This document shows, piece after piece, positions 11,560-22,780 of a DNA stretch of 64,000 nt. The stretch spans positions 21,237-85,236 of the forward strand of contig JAXGGA010004716.1 in NCBI GenBank assembly GCA_038373865.1, given 5' to 3'. Every line of letters begins with the position of its first letter. Position 1 is the first letter of the stretch. The notes beneath the pieces are model-generated. The model was given only the letters and a program-made list of their open reading frames with translations, had not been told where the DNA came from and made no database searches. Both the position numbers and the translations under genes were made by a program. Source of the DNA: Uloborus plumipes (lineage: Eukaryota; Arthropoda; Arachnida; Araneae; Uloboridae).

Positions 11560-13697
11560 GGGTCATTCCATATAAAATCAACAAATGGGCCGTGCCGCAC
11601 CATTTTTGATTTTGATCATACTTGGTAGGAAATATGCACCAATATTCTGTACCTCCAAACTGTTTTATTTTTTTCTCGAAAAAATTTTATTCTCGAGATA
11701 TAGCCATTTTTTTGTTCCGCCGATGAGTAAAATTCGGCATTTCTGATCTTTTTTCTAACAGCTCTGGTAAATTTACTTAAAGTGGTAGAAAGATCAAACA
11801 TGGCTTATTTTGAAGCTAAAAGAATGAACTTTTATTTGTGCATAAAAAAACGGTTTGAGTTAAGCCTAAATATAAATTTTCCCGTGTCAATTCGCGGTTC
11901 AAAAAGTGCCGTTTTCGTCATTTCAAGCATGAAAAAATATATGAAAGACTGACAGTGGGGTTCTAATTTTTTTCCCTTACACCCAAGTTATAGATACTAG
12001 AAGCACAGAAAAAAATTAGATGATACCAGTAGTCTTTCATTATGAAAAAATTGCTTAAACTTGAGAAAAAATGAAAATTGGCCTTTTTCACTCCCCAAAA
12101 ACGGCATGTGGAACAGGCAGTAAAAACTTACAAATGCATGGAGTAAAAAGGTGTTACATTGCCCTTTAAAATGAAATAAAAACGGTCTTGTTATTCCAAG
12201 GCATTAAAGAGATGTAAGCTTTCAAACTTTGAAAAAAAAATTATAAATATCCTTTTTCACTCCCCAAAAACGGCCTGTGGAACAGGTAGTAAGAATTTGA
12301 AAATGTATGGAGCAAGAAGGCATTACATTGAACTTTAAGAGGAAACAAAACCTTTCTTGTTATTCGAAGGCATTAAAGAGATACGTATAAGCCTTCTAAG
12401 TTAGATGATTATTATGAAAAAATACATTAAACATGAGAAAAAATGAAAAATGGTCCTTTTCACTCCCCAAAAATAGCCTGTGGAACACTTAGTAAAAATT
12501 CGCAAATGCATGGAGGAGGAAGGTCAACAATTGCCCTTTAAATCGAAACAAAAACTGTCTTGTTATTCCCAGGCATCAAAGAGATAAGGCCCTCTGAAAA
12601 TTGAAAATTCATGCAAGATTTTTTAGCATAAGTTAAAGCATTTATTTTCAATTTTCAGAGGGCCTTATTTCTTTGATGCCTGAGAATAACAAGACAGTTT
12701 TTGTTTCGATTTAAAGGGAAATGTAGCGCCTTCCTCCTCCATGCATTTGCAAATTTTTACTAAGTGTTCCACAGGCTATTTTTGGGGAGTGAAAAGGGCC
12801 ATTTTTCATTTTTTCTCAAGTTTAATGTATTTTTCATAATAATCATCTAACTTAGAAGGCTTATATCTCTTTAATGCCATCGAATAACAAGACAGTTTTT
12901 GTTTCCTCTTAAAGTTCAATGTAATGCCTTCTTGCTCCATACATTTTCAAATTCTTACTACCTGTTCCACAGGCCGTTTTTGGGGAGTGAAAAAGGATAT
13001 TTTTCATTTTTTTTCAAAGTTTGAAATTTTATATCTCTTTAATGCCTTGGAATAACAAGACAGTTTTTGTTTCATTTTAAAGGGCAATGTAACACCTTTT
13101 TACTCCTTGCTTTTGTAAATTTTTACTACCTGTTCCACAGGCCGTTTTTGGGGAGTGAAAAAGGCCAATTTTCATTTTTTCTCAAGTTTAAGCAATTTTT
13201 TCATAATGAAAGACTACTGGTATCATCTAATTTTTTTCTGTGCTTCTAGTATCTATAACTGGGTGTAAGAGAAAAAGAAATTAGAACCCCACTGTCAGTC
13301 CTTCATATATTTTTTCATGCTTGAAATGACGAAAACGGCACTTTTTGAACCGCGACTTGACACGGGAAAATTTATATTTAGACTTAACTCAAACCGTTTT
13401 TTTATGCACAAATAAAAGTTCATTCTTTTAGCTTCAAAATAACCATTGTTTGAACTTTCTACCACTTTAAGTAAATTTACTAGAGCTGTTAGAAAAAAGA
13501 TCAGAAATGCCGAATTTTACTCATCGGCGGAACAAAAAAATGGCTATATCTCGAGAATAAAATTTTTTCGAGAAAAAAATAAAACAGTTTGGAGGGACAG
13601 AATATTGGTGCATAATTCCTACCAAGTGTGATCAAAATCAAAAATGGTGCGGCACGGAAATTTCTGAAAATTTGTTGATTTTATATGTAATGACCCA
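11560..13697. mobile_element. Large foldback element with internal subrepeats
   Basis: Ends TGGGTCATTCCATATAAAAT and ATTTTATATGTAATGACCCA. Arms of about 1 kb meet near 12605-12640. Each arm carries three tandem subrepeats of about 180 bases marked by CACTCCCCAAAAACGGCCTG and a GGCATTAAAGAGAT-like block. Non-coding. Confidence 0.85.
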
Positions 13698-13863
13698 TTA
13701 TGTAAAAAATAATTTTTTTATTAAGGAAAGAAAAATCGTCCCTTAAAAGTTACGATAGACCCCAGAGGGTACATACTTTTCTTACTAAAATTTTTTTCTG
13801 CCTACGATATAATATTTAAAAAGACATTTTATAAGAAGAAATAAAATCAGCAATTAACATAGA

Positions 13864-15240
13864 CTGGTAGTCCGTGGAGTTAGTGCAAAAATATTTCACT
13901 TCCGGATACCAGTCTGAAATATTATGTGGGGCTTATATTCACATAGGAGGACAAAAAAACGCCGGGAGACACTTGATCGGAGGTCAAGGTCATTCTGTGA
14001 TGACGTCATCAAAATGGCCGCTTTTACAGGTAAATACGTTCATTTAACTGCTTAAAATTCCATCATAGATTCAAATATTGCAAAACTCAAATATATCTTA
14101 TGAAAGCTCTTTAAAAGAGCTATTTAAAAAGATTTAATTTTTCTTCCTAAGGTTAAGGGCCCACCTGTAATGACGTCATCAAAATGACCGCTTTTACAGG
14201 TAGATACGTTTGTTTAACTCCCCTAAAACTCCATCATAAATTTAAATATTTCAAAACTCAAATATATCATCTGAAAGCGCTTTAAAAGACCGATTTTGAA
14301 AATATTTAATTTTTCTTTCTGAGGTCAATGTCCCGCCTGTAATGACGTCGTCAAAATGGCCGCTTTTAGAGGTAAATACGTTTATTTAACTCCCCCTAAA
14401 ACTCCATCATAGATTTAAATATTTCAAAACTCAACTATATCATCTGAAAGCTCTTTAAAAGAGCTATTTAGAAAGATTTAATTTTTCTTTATAAGGTGAA
14501 GGGCCCACCTGTGATGACGTCATCAAAATGGCCGCTCTTACAGGTAAATACGCTTGTTATACATTTTCAGTTTAAAATTATTATAACTTTTCAACCATTT
14601 GTCTTAGAAAATAAAACCAAGCACTATAAAATAGTTCTTTTAAAGTGCTTTCGGATGATATATTTCAGTTTTGCAATATTTAAATCTATGATGGAGTTTT
14701 AAACAGTTACATGAGCGCATTTACCTGTAAAAGTGGCCATTTTGATGACGTCATCACAGGTGAGCCCTTGACCTCAGAAAGAAACATTAAACCTTTCTAA
14801 ATAGATCTTTTAAGGAACTTTCAGAGGATATAGTTGAGTTTTGAAATATTTAAATCTATGAAGGAGTTTTAGGGGGAGTTAAACAGACGTATTTACCTGT
14901 AAAAGCGGCCATTTTGATGACGTCATTACATGTGGGACCTTGACCTGAGAAAGAAAAATTAAATTTTTCTAAATAGCTCTTTCAAAGAGCTTTCAGATGA
15001 TACATTTGAGTTTTGCAATATTTTAATCTATGATGGAGTTTTAAGCAATTAAACGAACGTATTTACCTGTAAAAGCGGCCATCTTGATGACGTCATCACG
15101 GGAGTTCATGAAACCTGATCAAGTGTCTCCGGCGGTTTTTTGCTCTTATATATGTACATAAGCTCTGTACCAAATTTCACACTGGTATCCGGAAATGAAA
15201 TATTTCGGCTGTTTTTGTCGCTAACTCCACAGACTATGGG
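13864..15240. mobile_element. Foldback element with TGACGTCA-bearing subrepeats
   Basis: Outer arms carry CTGGTAGTCCGTGGAGTTAG on the left and the matching CTAACTCCACAGACTATGG on the right. Inside, four direct subrepeats (period about 170-172) and three inverted ones each hold ATGACGTCATCAAAATGGCC or a variant. TGACGTCA sits at 14001, 14171, 14515, 14746, 14918 and 15088, and TGACGTCG at 14343. Confidence 0.85.
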
Positions 15241-15493
15241 AAGCTGGGAATAACTTTGAAAACTTAGCTTTTTTTCTTGAGATTGTGAACGACGTCATTT
15301 TTGATAAAGATCATATTAAAACTGCTACAGAACACATTTTACAATGGCAATCTGTGCTGCAATCTGTTAATAACGAGTTGATACAATACCAAGGTACTAA
15401 TTAAACGCTATTATTTAGTTGAAATGTTCATTTTGGGGAAATTCAAACCCTTTTTTGGACTGTCCCTAAAAAGGGACGCTAGGCATTAATAGG

Positions 15494-15683
15494 TTAAGTT
15501 GAAATTTGAACGGATCGGTACGTTTTTGAAGTTCGAACACCCCTCCCTACGACCTTTCCTCGTGAAGTCAAGTACCATCTTGTCAAATTTGATAGAGTTC
15601 CAAGTTAATTGTGGATTTGTATAGGGAATATGCACCCCCCCCCACACACACGCACACATATTCTTTGTTTTATTTATATGGAT
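15494..15683 (-). mobile_element. Helitron-like 5' end
   Basis: On the minus strand it starts TCCATATAAATAAAACAAAG after an A and continues with GAATATGTGTGCG. It matches the 5' end at 5119, including the CCTATACAAAT region. It directly adjoins the TTAA border of the nest. Confidence 0.5.
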
Positions 15684-16169
15684 AACTACGCTTTTAGGAT
15701 TTCACTATTAACAATATGACTTAGTATTATCATCCCACATAGATTACTAGGAAAATTATCTTTCCTTTAAATTCCGTTCTATATCTTACATAACAAAATC
15801 CCGTTTTTTCAAGAACGGTAAAAATCGACTCAACGCCCGCCATTTGGAAACAAGCTCATCAAATATATTTGGAGCAGTTCGGTTTCGAGAAAGGATTATT
15901 TTTATTTTAACTTCAGTCTCAGCAACTTTAATCGATCGTGACAAGGTTTATTTTCATTCATGTTCTGTCGCAAATTCAATTTTGGAGCAAAACATGCTCT
16001 TTCAAGTCCCTAAGGACATTCTTTTTCCAATGAAAGTTTGTCTTTTCGCTAAGTTTCACTATTTATGGATTTAATTGGGATGACGAAACTTGGGAGAAAA
16101 AAAAATCGATCCAAAAGCATAAATAGACGGTTGCATTACGTTTCTTTATTTTGACAGAAATATTTACGT
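15684..16169. other. Non-coding stretch
   Basis: No gene or bounded repeat recognised. Confidence 0.5.
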
Positions 16170-16269
16170 TAATATTTTTTTTCCATAGGTGCTGTTCAAC
16201 GGTAGTTTTTAAAGACTTTAGACAAGATTGTGATTGTTAATAAATATATCGGTTAAATGTTAAAAACTA

Positions 16270-16300
<31 letters not shown>

Positions 16301-16471
16301 CATTATAAATGGATGTAATAAAATAAAATATTTACGTAAATATTTTATTAATGTAAATAAAATATTTACGTTAATATTTTATTTCCAGAGGTGCTTTTCA
16401 ACAGTAGTTTTTAAAGACTTTAGACAAGATTGTGATTATTAATGAATATACCGGTTAAATGTTAAAAACTA

Positions 16472-16506
<35 letters not shown>

Positions 16507-16510
16507 CATT
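16170..16510 (+). repeat. Local duplication with (CTAT)n microsatellites
   Basis: A block of about 140 bases, marked by GTAGTTTTTAAAGACTTTAG and ending in (CTAT)n then CATTATAAATGGATGTA, occurs twice (about 16180-16316 and 16380-16522). The link between the copies is made of ATATTTACGTAAATATTTTA palindromes. Confidence 0.8.
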
Positions 16511-16716
16511 ATAAATGGATGTATGCATATACATTTGTTTGTATGTTTGTATGTTGTTTCCTTTTACACATTTAAAAAAACCCATTGAAATATGAGTATT
16601 TTAAAACAAAGATTACGATTAACAATGACTTATCAATTTAAGGCTCACCTATTTCATTTTGGCATGAAATAAGTCAAACCTAATGCAATACCGGGAAATA
16701 CCGGGTAATGAGCTAG
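16473..16716 (+). mobile_element. Short Helitron-like element
   Basis: Starts TCTATCTATC after A and ends CCGGGAAATACCGGGTAATG, then AGCTAG before T. The 5' microsatellite may have expanded from the start motif. Confidence 0.5.
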
Positions 16717-17000
16717 TCAAACGTAAAATATTTCTAAATTTTAAGACTATTTCTCTAAGCTTAGTTTTGCACTAAAAAGTATGAAATAAAATGAGTACAT
16801 GATTTCTTCATTACAATACTCAAAAATTGTAGTTAATCTTCATTTCTTTGCATTTATATTGTCTTTAAAGCAATCAAAATTTAAATCCAGAATTGAGAAA
16901 AAGAGAACTGTAGGCTATCCGTACAAAGCTGTGTATACTGCCGTGGTAACCGCAAAAGGGACATCTGCACACGATCTCAAACTGAGATATTGCTGTTTAA

Positions 17001-17114
17001 AGTCCCAAGTAGCACACTTCGTTTTTTAAAGGTTGCAAAATGGTTATTAACGTTGTAACAACCGCTTAAAAACGTTTATAAAACGTTTAAAGGTTATTTG
17101 TGCTACCTGGGGTT
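17001..17114. mobile_element. Short MITE
   Basis: Bounded by TCCCAAGTAGCACA and its near complement TGTGCTACCTGGGG, with internal AACGTT/AAACGTTT palindromes. Its ends resemble the element at 22133-22577. Confidence 0.55.
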
Positions 17115-17790
17115 TTGTTCCTCCGCGTATTTGATTGAGATGATGCTTTTTCAGAATTTTTTAAAAATATTTCCCGTCCTCAAATGACCATAAAATATTG
17201 CATTTAGATAAAACAAGTTACAGAGAACCACCCGGGGACAATAACTCAATTTCGTTAAAATGTGCAGCTAGTAATATATAAGATTAAAAAAAGTATCTTT
17301 CTATTTAGCATGCATCACAGCACCTGATTTTAAATAAATCGGGCGATCTCTGGAATTGGTTGCTTTATAAAATGCTTCGAAGAGGCATTAATCCCCCTGA
17401 AAGTATTTCAATTACTTCTTTTAAGCAGACACTTAATGCGTCAGCATTTATTGCAAATGCGACTTAACCTTAAGATAGAGGGCTTAACTGTGAGAAATGA
17501 GAGTTAACGCAGAACCACGGATGAAGTTTTTTGTCTACGAGGTGCTGTTTAATCGTGTGAGTTAATGTGAACCGTTTTTTTTCTAAGACGGGAGAGTTTC
17601 CCTATCTGTTTTTTAAAGCTATGAATGAAATGAATGCTTTGGAATTCAAATTTTTCAACTTCAACGGCATTCGTATTTTTAAAATTACTGTAGAAAACTG
17701 AGCATTGATTTTCTACAGAAGGAGATTTGCTTTTACGCATAATTCAACATTTTAGTAGTCGGCCACTTGTGTAGTGCCCAGAGAAATGTT
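17115..17790. other. Non-coding stretch
   Basis: No gene or bounded repeat recognised. A possible Helitron end (CAGCTAG) lies near 17268. Confidence 0.5.
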
Positions 17791-17916
17791 ACCACGGGTG
17801 GGGAGGTTCCGGGTTCGCATCCTGGCTCGAGCATGTATTTACTTTCTCGCTCATGCTTATATCCTTTCTTTGTGTGAATGCGCTGTGCTATAAATTATGG
17901 TCTAGTGTCTACCCTA
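17770..17916 (+). mobile_element. Possible degenerate tRNA-derived SINE
   Basis: CCGGGTTCGCATCCTGGCTC near 17808 resembles a B box, and an A-box-like stretch lies upstream. The unit appears to resume after the MITE at 18213. Weak. Confidence 0.3.
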
Positions 17917-18212
17917 AGGCCCCTATATATACGAGCCGGCGCATCAAGATTAAGTTTCACCACTTTGGATCCAGCGCGTGCTTGTGTGTTTAAGAGGTTG
18001 TCTTTTCTGGCCAGTAATCGCGTTTTGGTAATTTTTCACTGTGAGCAATTATTAGCGGCACGTGGATTTGGCAAAGCTTAGCAATGTGCCAAAACTTTTT
18101 TCTTGTAACCCTACTCCGCAACAATGAAAATATGAAAGGAAAAGTTAAGGAATTGGATCCAAAGTGGTGAAACTTAATCTTGATGCGTCGGCCTGTCTAT
18201 ATAGCGGCTCTA
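17917..18212. mobile_element. MITE family 5 copy 1, 10-base TSD
   Basis: Terminal repeats of roughly 55 bases including GCCGGCGCATCAAGATTAAG, ending near GGATCC. Flanked by GTCTACCCTA at 17907-17916 and 18213-18222. The copy at 56047-56340 is in opposite orientation. TSD length near 9-10 suggests a MULE-type source. Confidence 0.85.
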
Positions 18213-18548
18213 GTCTACCCTATAAACGGATAATTATGGGATGCATGTACTTCGGAAGTCAGACTTCACACCAGATTACGGTACAGTTGGAAAAGTGAAA
18301 TAGCTCACCCGATATTGCCAGTCTAGCTGACATAAGACGACAGCAATATTTTAGTAAATAAATATTATTAAGTAACAGATTATTTTAATTGATGACTTCG
18401 ACACTAAAACTAAGGCCGGTAACATAATCTGAAACTGTTGTAAAAAAACATATATCATGATAATACTTGTGATTATAAACTCCAAAAGAGATAGAAGAGT
18501 TATTTTAAGTTTGGAGACCCATACGATCGTACGTACATATGAACATGT
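18213..18548. other. Non-coding stretch
   Basis: No gene or bounded repeat recognised. Confidence 0.5.
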
Positions 18549-18872
18549 AAGGCAGGAAGGAATTCAAGTGAAACACGGACAATCGCAACTCACCATTGCA
18601 ATCGCGTAAATTCCCAAATTTGGATAAGTTGCGATCGCTATAAATGCTAATCGCACTGACGTCACTACGGGTGGAGCCAATAAGAGCTCACAAGCAGTCA
18701 GCGATCTCCTCTTATTCGCCAAGTAGGCTGTGACGTTTTATCTAGCTCGTTTTTCATAGGCAAACGTCACACTGACGTCACGATGTTTTTATCAAGAAAC
18801 GTTCTAATGTAATTCACTTCCAGTAGCGATTGCAATATGCGATCGCCTGTTTCACTTGAATTCCTGCCTTAA
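18549..18872. mobile_element. MITE family 6 copy 1
   Basis: Ends AGGCAGGAAGGAATTCAAGT and GTTTCACTTGAATTCCTGCC. Internal blocks such as CTAGCTCGTTTTTCATAGGC and TGACGTCA are shared with the second copy at 62323-62631. Confidence 0.85.
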
Positions 18873-19110
18873 GGTGTCAACAAAACTAGTCACAATTGAT
18901 ACAATTGTGATTGAAATGAACATTTTGGTCGAAATTCCAATCAAAATATATTCGTAAACCCCATACTTCCAAAACCTTGCGCAAGAAACTAAAGGATACG
19001 ATGACAGGAATAAACTATATGCGCCATAAATTCGGTCGATTTCAGCATGGGCTTATTTTTTCGAGAAGTCCATACTCCATAGCCCCCAAAATGTTGCGTC
19101 GAGTTGAACC

Positions 19111-19528
19111 AACGCCTCCTAAATACTAAATGCCTATAACATTTGCTTCGCTACCGTCGAGATGGGTTCAGCTTTAAACGCCACCTTGTGGCAATCCGAT
19201 AATGTCGTTGTTAATTTTTGATTGGTTAATTTTTTAATTTAAATTCAGAAATGAACCAATTGTTAATTTTTTGAAGAAGAACTCCGGTAGATGGCAGTGT
19301 ATCGTGAACCAATTGCATTTTGCAGCCATTGGCGATGGATCCAAACAATATTCGAAACAAATTTTTTGATTGGTTGATTTTAAAATTTAAATTTAGAAAT
19401 GAACCAATCATTAATTTCTCTTTCTCGAAGAACTCTGGTAGATGGCAGTGTATCCTGAACCAAGGATGAAATTTTGCTCTGTGTTAAAAGCCAGAAAGTT
19501 TCAGGCATTTAGTATTTAGGAGGCGTTG
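19111..19528. mobile_element. MITE family 4 copy 2, nested in a larger element
   Basis: AACGCCTCCTAAATACTAAA at the left and its complement at the right, flanked by GTTGAACC (19103-19110 and 19529-19536). An internal AAATGAACCAAT block occurs twice, making this copy about 150 bases longer than the one at 9628. Confidence 0.8.
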
Positions 19529-21366
19529 GTTGAACCAAGTCTTCACTAGATAGCGTTTTATACAGGCTTCTTCATTACTCAAAACATCAATGGTAAAGAT
19601 TTGCCCGCTAGAGAGCGCTGAAAAAGGACCTCCTAAATGTTTGTTTACATTTATTAGCATGTTGTTTCTGCTGTAAAAAGTGATGTTTATCCTATCTTTA
19701 AGGGTTAAAAAATATTGATATAGTTAACTGAAGTGGAGTACAGAGTGAATTGATGCCGAAGGCCCTCTTAGTACTGCTTTTTAGGGGAAATAAATTCCCT
19801 TTTCAGGTAAAGTTGGTCGCAACTCATGATTCAGTCATACGACATTCATTCATTGTTTACTTTCTTCGAATTAGCAACATATAGCAATGGCGTTCAATTT
19901 TGACATCTCTGCATTAATAAAATATACGCTTTTCTTCGCAGCCGATAAATAAAAATGTAGCAATGAAATAATATTGTTCTATTTACTATTTTGTTTCATT
20001 ATTGTTGCTCACACGATCTTAATTGCTACGCAAAAGCTCAGATGTTCATTTTGATAGCGTTGACCCATCAGAGCGATAAATGGCGAATCTATTCGTAGAG
20101 ACATTTCATTTTGATGCCCCAGAATGAAATGTACACTAATGAAGCGATGGTGTTCAACGGAAAGACGATTGACAACAAAACATATTAATTTCTTTAGTAA
20201 AAACGAAATGAGCATATATAATCGTTTGGTACTAAAGAGCAATACAAGTACGAAAAAAATAAACAAAACTACAATATTACGACGACCAACTGTAAAATTT
20301 TGTTTTCATTTACACAACATTAAAAGGTAATGTTCTTTTTATGTTAAATTTCACACATTGATAATATTTCGATAATTGGGAATCTGCTGTGGTTGCCAAA
20401 TTTTTGGCGATAATTACTTTATTTTGTTGCTCTTTAGTTTATGTTTGCGAAGGAAGTATATTTCCCTCGCTCATAAATTGGACACAAAGATTTAACGCCA
20501 ATAGTGAAAGATAACCAGACTTCCAATCACCGAAATCTTCCCTTTTTTGTTTCTAATTTCACACATACGTTTAATACTTGAAAGTAAAATAATGGGCCAA
20601 CTGAAAAAAAGCTGCGAAATAATGTGAGAATTCTTATTAAAAAACTCGCCAAATCAACTTCAAAAGCTCCATTAGCATGTAACATAATAAGTTTAATAAA
20701 TATATCGAGCCATTATTATCATTGAAATTTAAATTAAAATGCAAAATAAGAGAAAAGAAGCAACCATGAAGACGATGCAAGCTTAAAATTTTAATCTTCG
20801 CTTAGGTGGTAAGAAAATACATCGCCAAGTTAAAAAACGTACCTATAACTGAAACGTACATACTACCAAAGATCTCGGTTATTGAAATATTCTCAAAAGC
20901 TTTACGGAGAACTTCCATTAAAATGTAAAAAAATCGCCAAATAAATTAATTTGACCATCTAAACTCATCAAAAGTTTTGATGGAACTATCGTTCCAAAAT
21001 CGCCATTTATCGCTCTGCGGTGCCAGTGTCGTTTCACAGTTAATTAATAATTAGATCAATTAAAATGAAAAATAATTCGCTAACTAATTAAAATAAGCCG
21101 TTAAAATGCAGAATAAACCAACAAATCGAACGAGCTATTAAATAACGTTAAAATATACTAAAATAGAATTGAATGCCAAATTGTAAAATGGTCGCCAACA
21201 AATTAACTTTTAATTTTGTCTTTTATTATTTGATTTGTAGAAATGTTAGTTACCATAAAATTCGATAGATGTCGCTGGAAAAGGACCTCCGTTTTTATCC
21301 TAAGGATTTTGATCAAATGAAGCAGCCTGTATAAAACGCTATCTAGTGAAGCCTTGGTTGAACCAA
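19529..21366. mobile_element. TIR element ending at the TM6 exon donor
   Basis: Inverted ends: AAGTCTTCACTAGATAGCGT with TTTTATACAGGC on the left, and GCCTGTATAAAACGCTATCT with AGTGAAGCCTTGGTTGAACC on the right. Secondary inverted blocks include GGACCTCC and AAATGAGCATATA/ATCGCTCT. Related right ends occur at about 44574 and 46195. No transposase recognised. Family 4 MITE has inserted in its left tip. Confidence 0.8.
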
Positions 21367-21371
21367 CTCAC

Positions 21372-21507
21372 CTGAGAGGCCTGCATGAGCGCGTTGACCA
21401 GCATGTACAGGTGTTCCAGCTCCGCTTCATCTCTGGGGTTGATGCAGAACAGGAGATGCGTGATGCCCAGCAGGGGGATGAGGAGGGCCGTGGCCTTCAT
21501 CGCTTTC
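21372..21507 (-). CDS. Pdfr: PDF receptor-like class B GPCR, TM6-ECL3 exon
   Basis: The 136-base exon completes Lys and reads KAMKATALLIPLLGITHLLF, then CINPRDEAELEHLYMLVN and ALMQASQ. The KATxxLxPLLGI run is the class B TM6 signature with its conserved Pro kink; the acidic loop and the final Q mark the usual exon border before the short TM7 exon (G-F-F...). The acceptor is CGACAG and the donor GTGAGT, ending in phase 0. The intron that follows starts inside or within a few bases of a transposon terminal repeat (up to 21366). I could not find the expected TM7 exon in 1-21371. PLLGIT-x-L-L fits PDF and CRF/DH44 receptors about equally. Confidence 0.93.
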
Positions 21508-21701
21508 CTGTCGAAAACAGAACAGCAGAGTCATCAGTCGGGGTCAGTTCACTTGACCGGCACATATTCGTTCACTTCGTAATAAAAACTATCATCTCCA
21601 TTTACTTGGAAGGTGTGTGAGAAAGATATTTTTGGCGGCGAACTAGGGACTCTAATCTCATTTCCCTAATTAGTAACAAAAACATCAAAATCTGTTCAGT
21701 T

Positions 21702-22001
21702 CATTTCACTTCATTTCACACCTCCAGGGTCCCCCGCACCTACCACAGTTTTGTGGTTTAACCGGGATCGGGCCCTGAAGTGCGCTCTGTTCTTAATTTT
21801 GAACCAGAACCTAGGGTCGAGCAAACCCTAGGCCCAGAACCCCCAGAGATATCGTTTCACTTGGAGGACTTTGTGACCACGACATTTTTAACGCCTCCCA
21901 GCCACCATTAATCAAGACGGTGGATCTTTGATCGGCTGGGATCGAACCCGGGTCCCTCCGGACACGAGTCCGATGCCTTACCGATCGGGCCACCACGGCC
22001 C
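21702..22001 (-). mobile_element. tRNA-derived SINE (family A)
   Basis: The minus strand starts GGGCCGTGGTGGCCCGATCG, carries an A box (TGGCCCGATCGG) and an exact B box (GGTTCGATCCC), a unique body and a (TTTCA)-type tail. The target duplication AATCTGTTCAGTT flanks it (21689-21701, 22002-22014). Confidence 0.93.
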
Positions 22002-22132
22002 AATCTGTTCAGTTGGAAGGGTTGTCACAGAGATTTCATTCGGCGAACTAAAGGGTATATCACGCGCAGTAAAATACGTTTAATCCAACTGCCAATGCAA
22101 CCGAAACTCCAACTTTTCATTTAACTACCAGG

Positions 22133-22577
22133 GTCCCAAGCAGCATCAACTCATCGGATTTTGCTCGGCCGATCATCGAACTCCTCGTAAACTGATCCTG
22201 TAACGCACGATGACATCGTTCCGATCAGTATCCGAGCACGGTTTTCGATGAGCTACTTTTCATCGGAAAGCGATATCCTTCCGATCAACTTTCCCGATGA
22301 AAATAAGCCAAGCTATATTCCATCGGAAAACGATATAATTCCGATCAAGTTTCCAGATGAAATTCATCGGCACGGGCTAGTTCTGCTCGTAAATTGCTCC
22401 AAATCTCATCGTATTTCGAGCAAAACTCATCGGATTTTGCTTCTCGGATTCTGTTTGGCACATGAGACATATTGGATCATCGGCCGACGAGAATTTCATC
22501 GGGTTTCGATGAAATTCCCGGCCATTCATCGACCGATGAATGGCCGATCATCGGTCGATGATATGATGCTGCTAGGG
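22133..22577. repeat. Element packed with CATCGG/CGATGA motifs
   Basis: Bounded by AGCAGCATCA on the left and TGATGCTGCT on the right. The interior is a degenerate array of CATCGG, CCGATCA, TCGATGA and TTCCGATCA words in both orientations. Its outer context (CCCAAG...) resembles the MITE at 17001. Confidence 0.65.
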
Positions 22578-22780
22578 GTGCCTCGACACAGGAAAACCTG
22601 AAAAACTAGAAAAATACGAGGAATTCAAATTCAATAGCAAGGAAAAAAAAGAGGGAGAGAGAAAATACAAGGAATTTTACTTTTTGTTTAGTTGAAATAA
22701 CAAAAATCTATACAGAAATATATAAACTACTGAAAAACAAATAAGTCATAAACAAAACAAAAAAAGCAAATATTAACGTA

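Larger units (their letters stand above)
11466..15493. mobile_element. TTAA-flanked (piggyBac-type) element carrying two nested foldbacks
   Basis: Outer ends CCCATTAATGCC and GGCATTAATAGG are inverted repeats flanked by TTAA (11462-11465, 15494-15497). Inside are two large palindromic elements placed side by side, accounting for most of the 4 kb. The related ends CCCATTTATGCCC occur at 28558-29077. Confidence 0.75.

Noticed and set aside
13067..13631. Two 61-codon frames of nearly identical sequence (11616-11801 minus, 13446-13631 plus)
   Set aside because: They are mirror images of the same foldback arm; the identity reflects the palindrome, not a conserved gene.
13995..15100. Regular repeats suggesting a CRISPR-like array
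   Set aside because: Units are about 170 bases long, part of a symmetric foldback and inverted halfway; nothing like repeat-spacer structure, and the DNA is eukaryotic.
21811..21996. Small frames encoding MVARSVRHRTRVRRDPGSIP at several places (also near 38274 and 39269)
   Set aside because: These are translations of the tRNA-derived SINE head, present in every copy, not a protein family.
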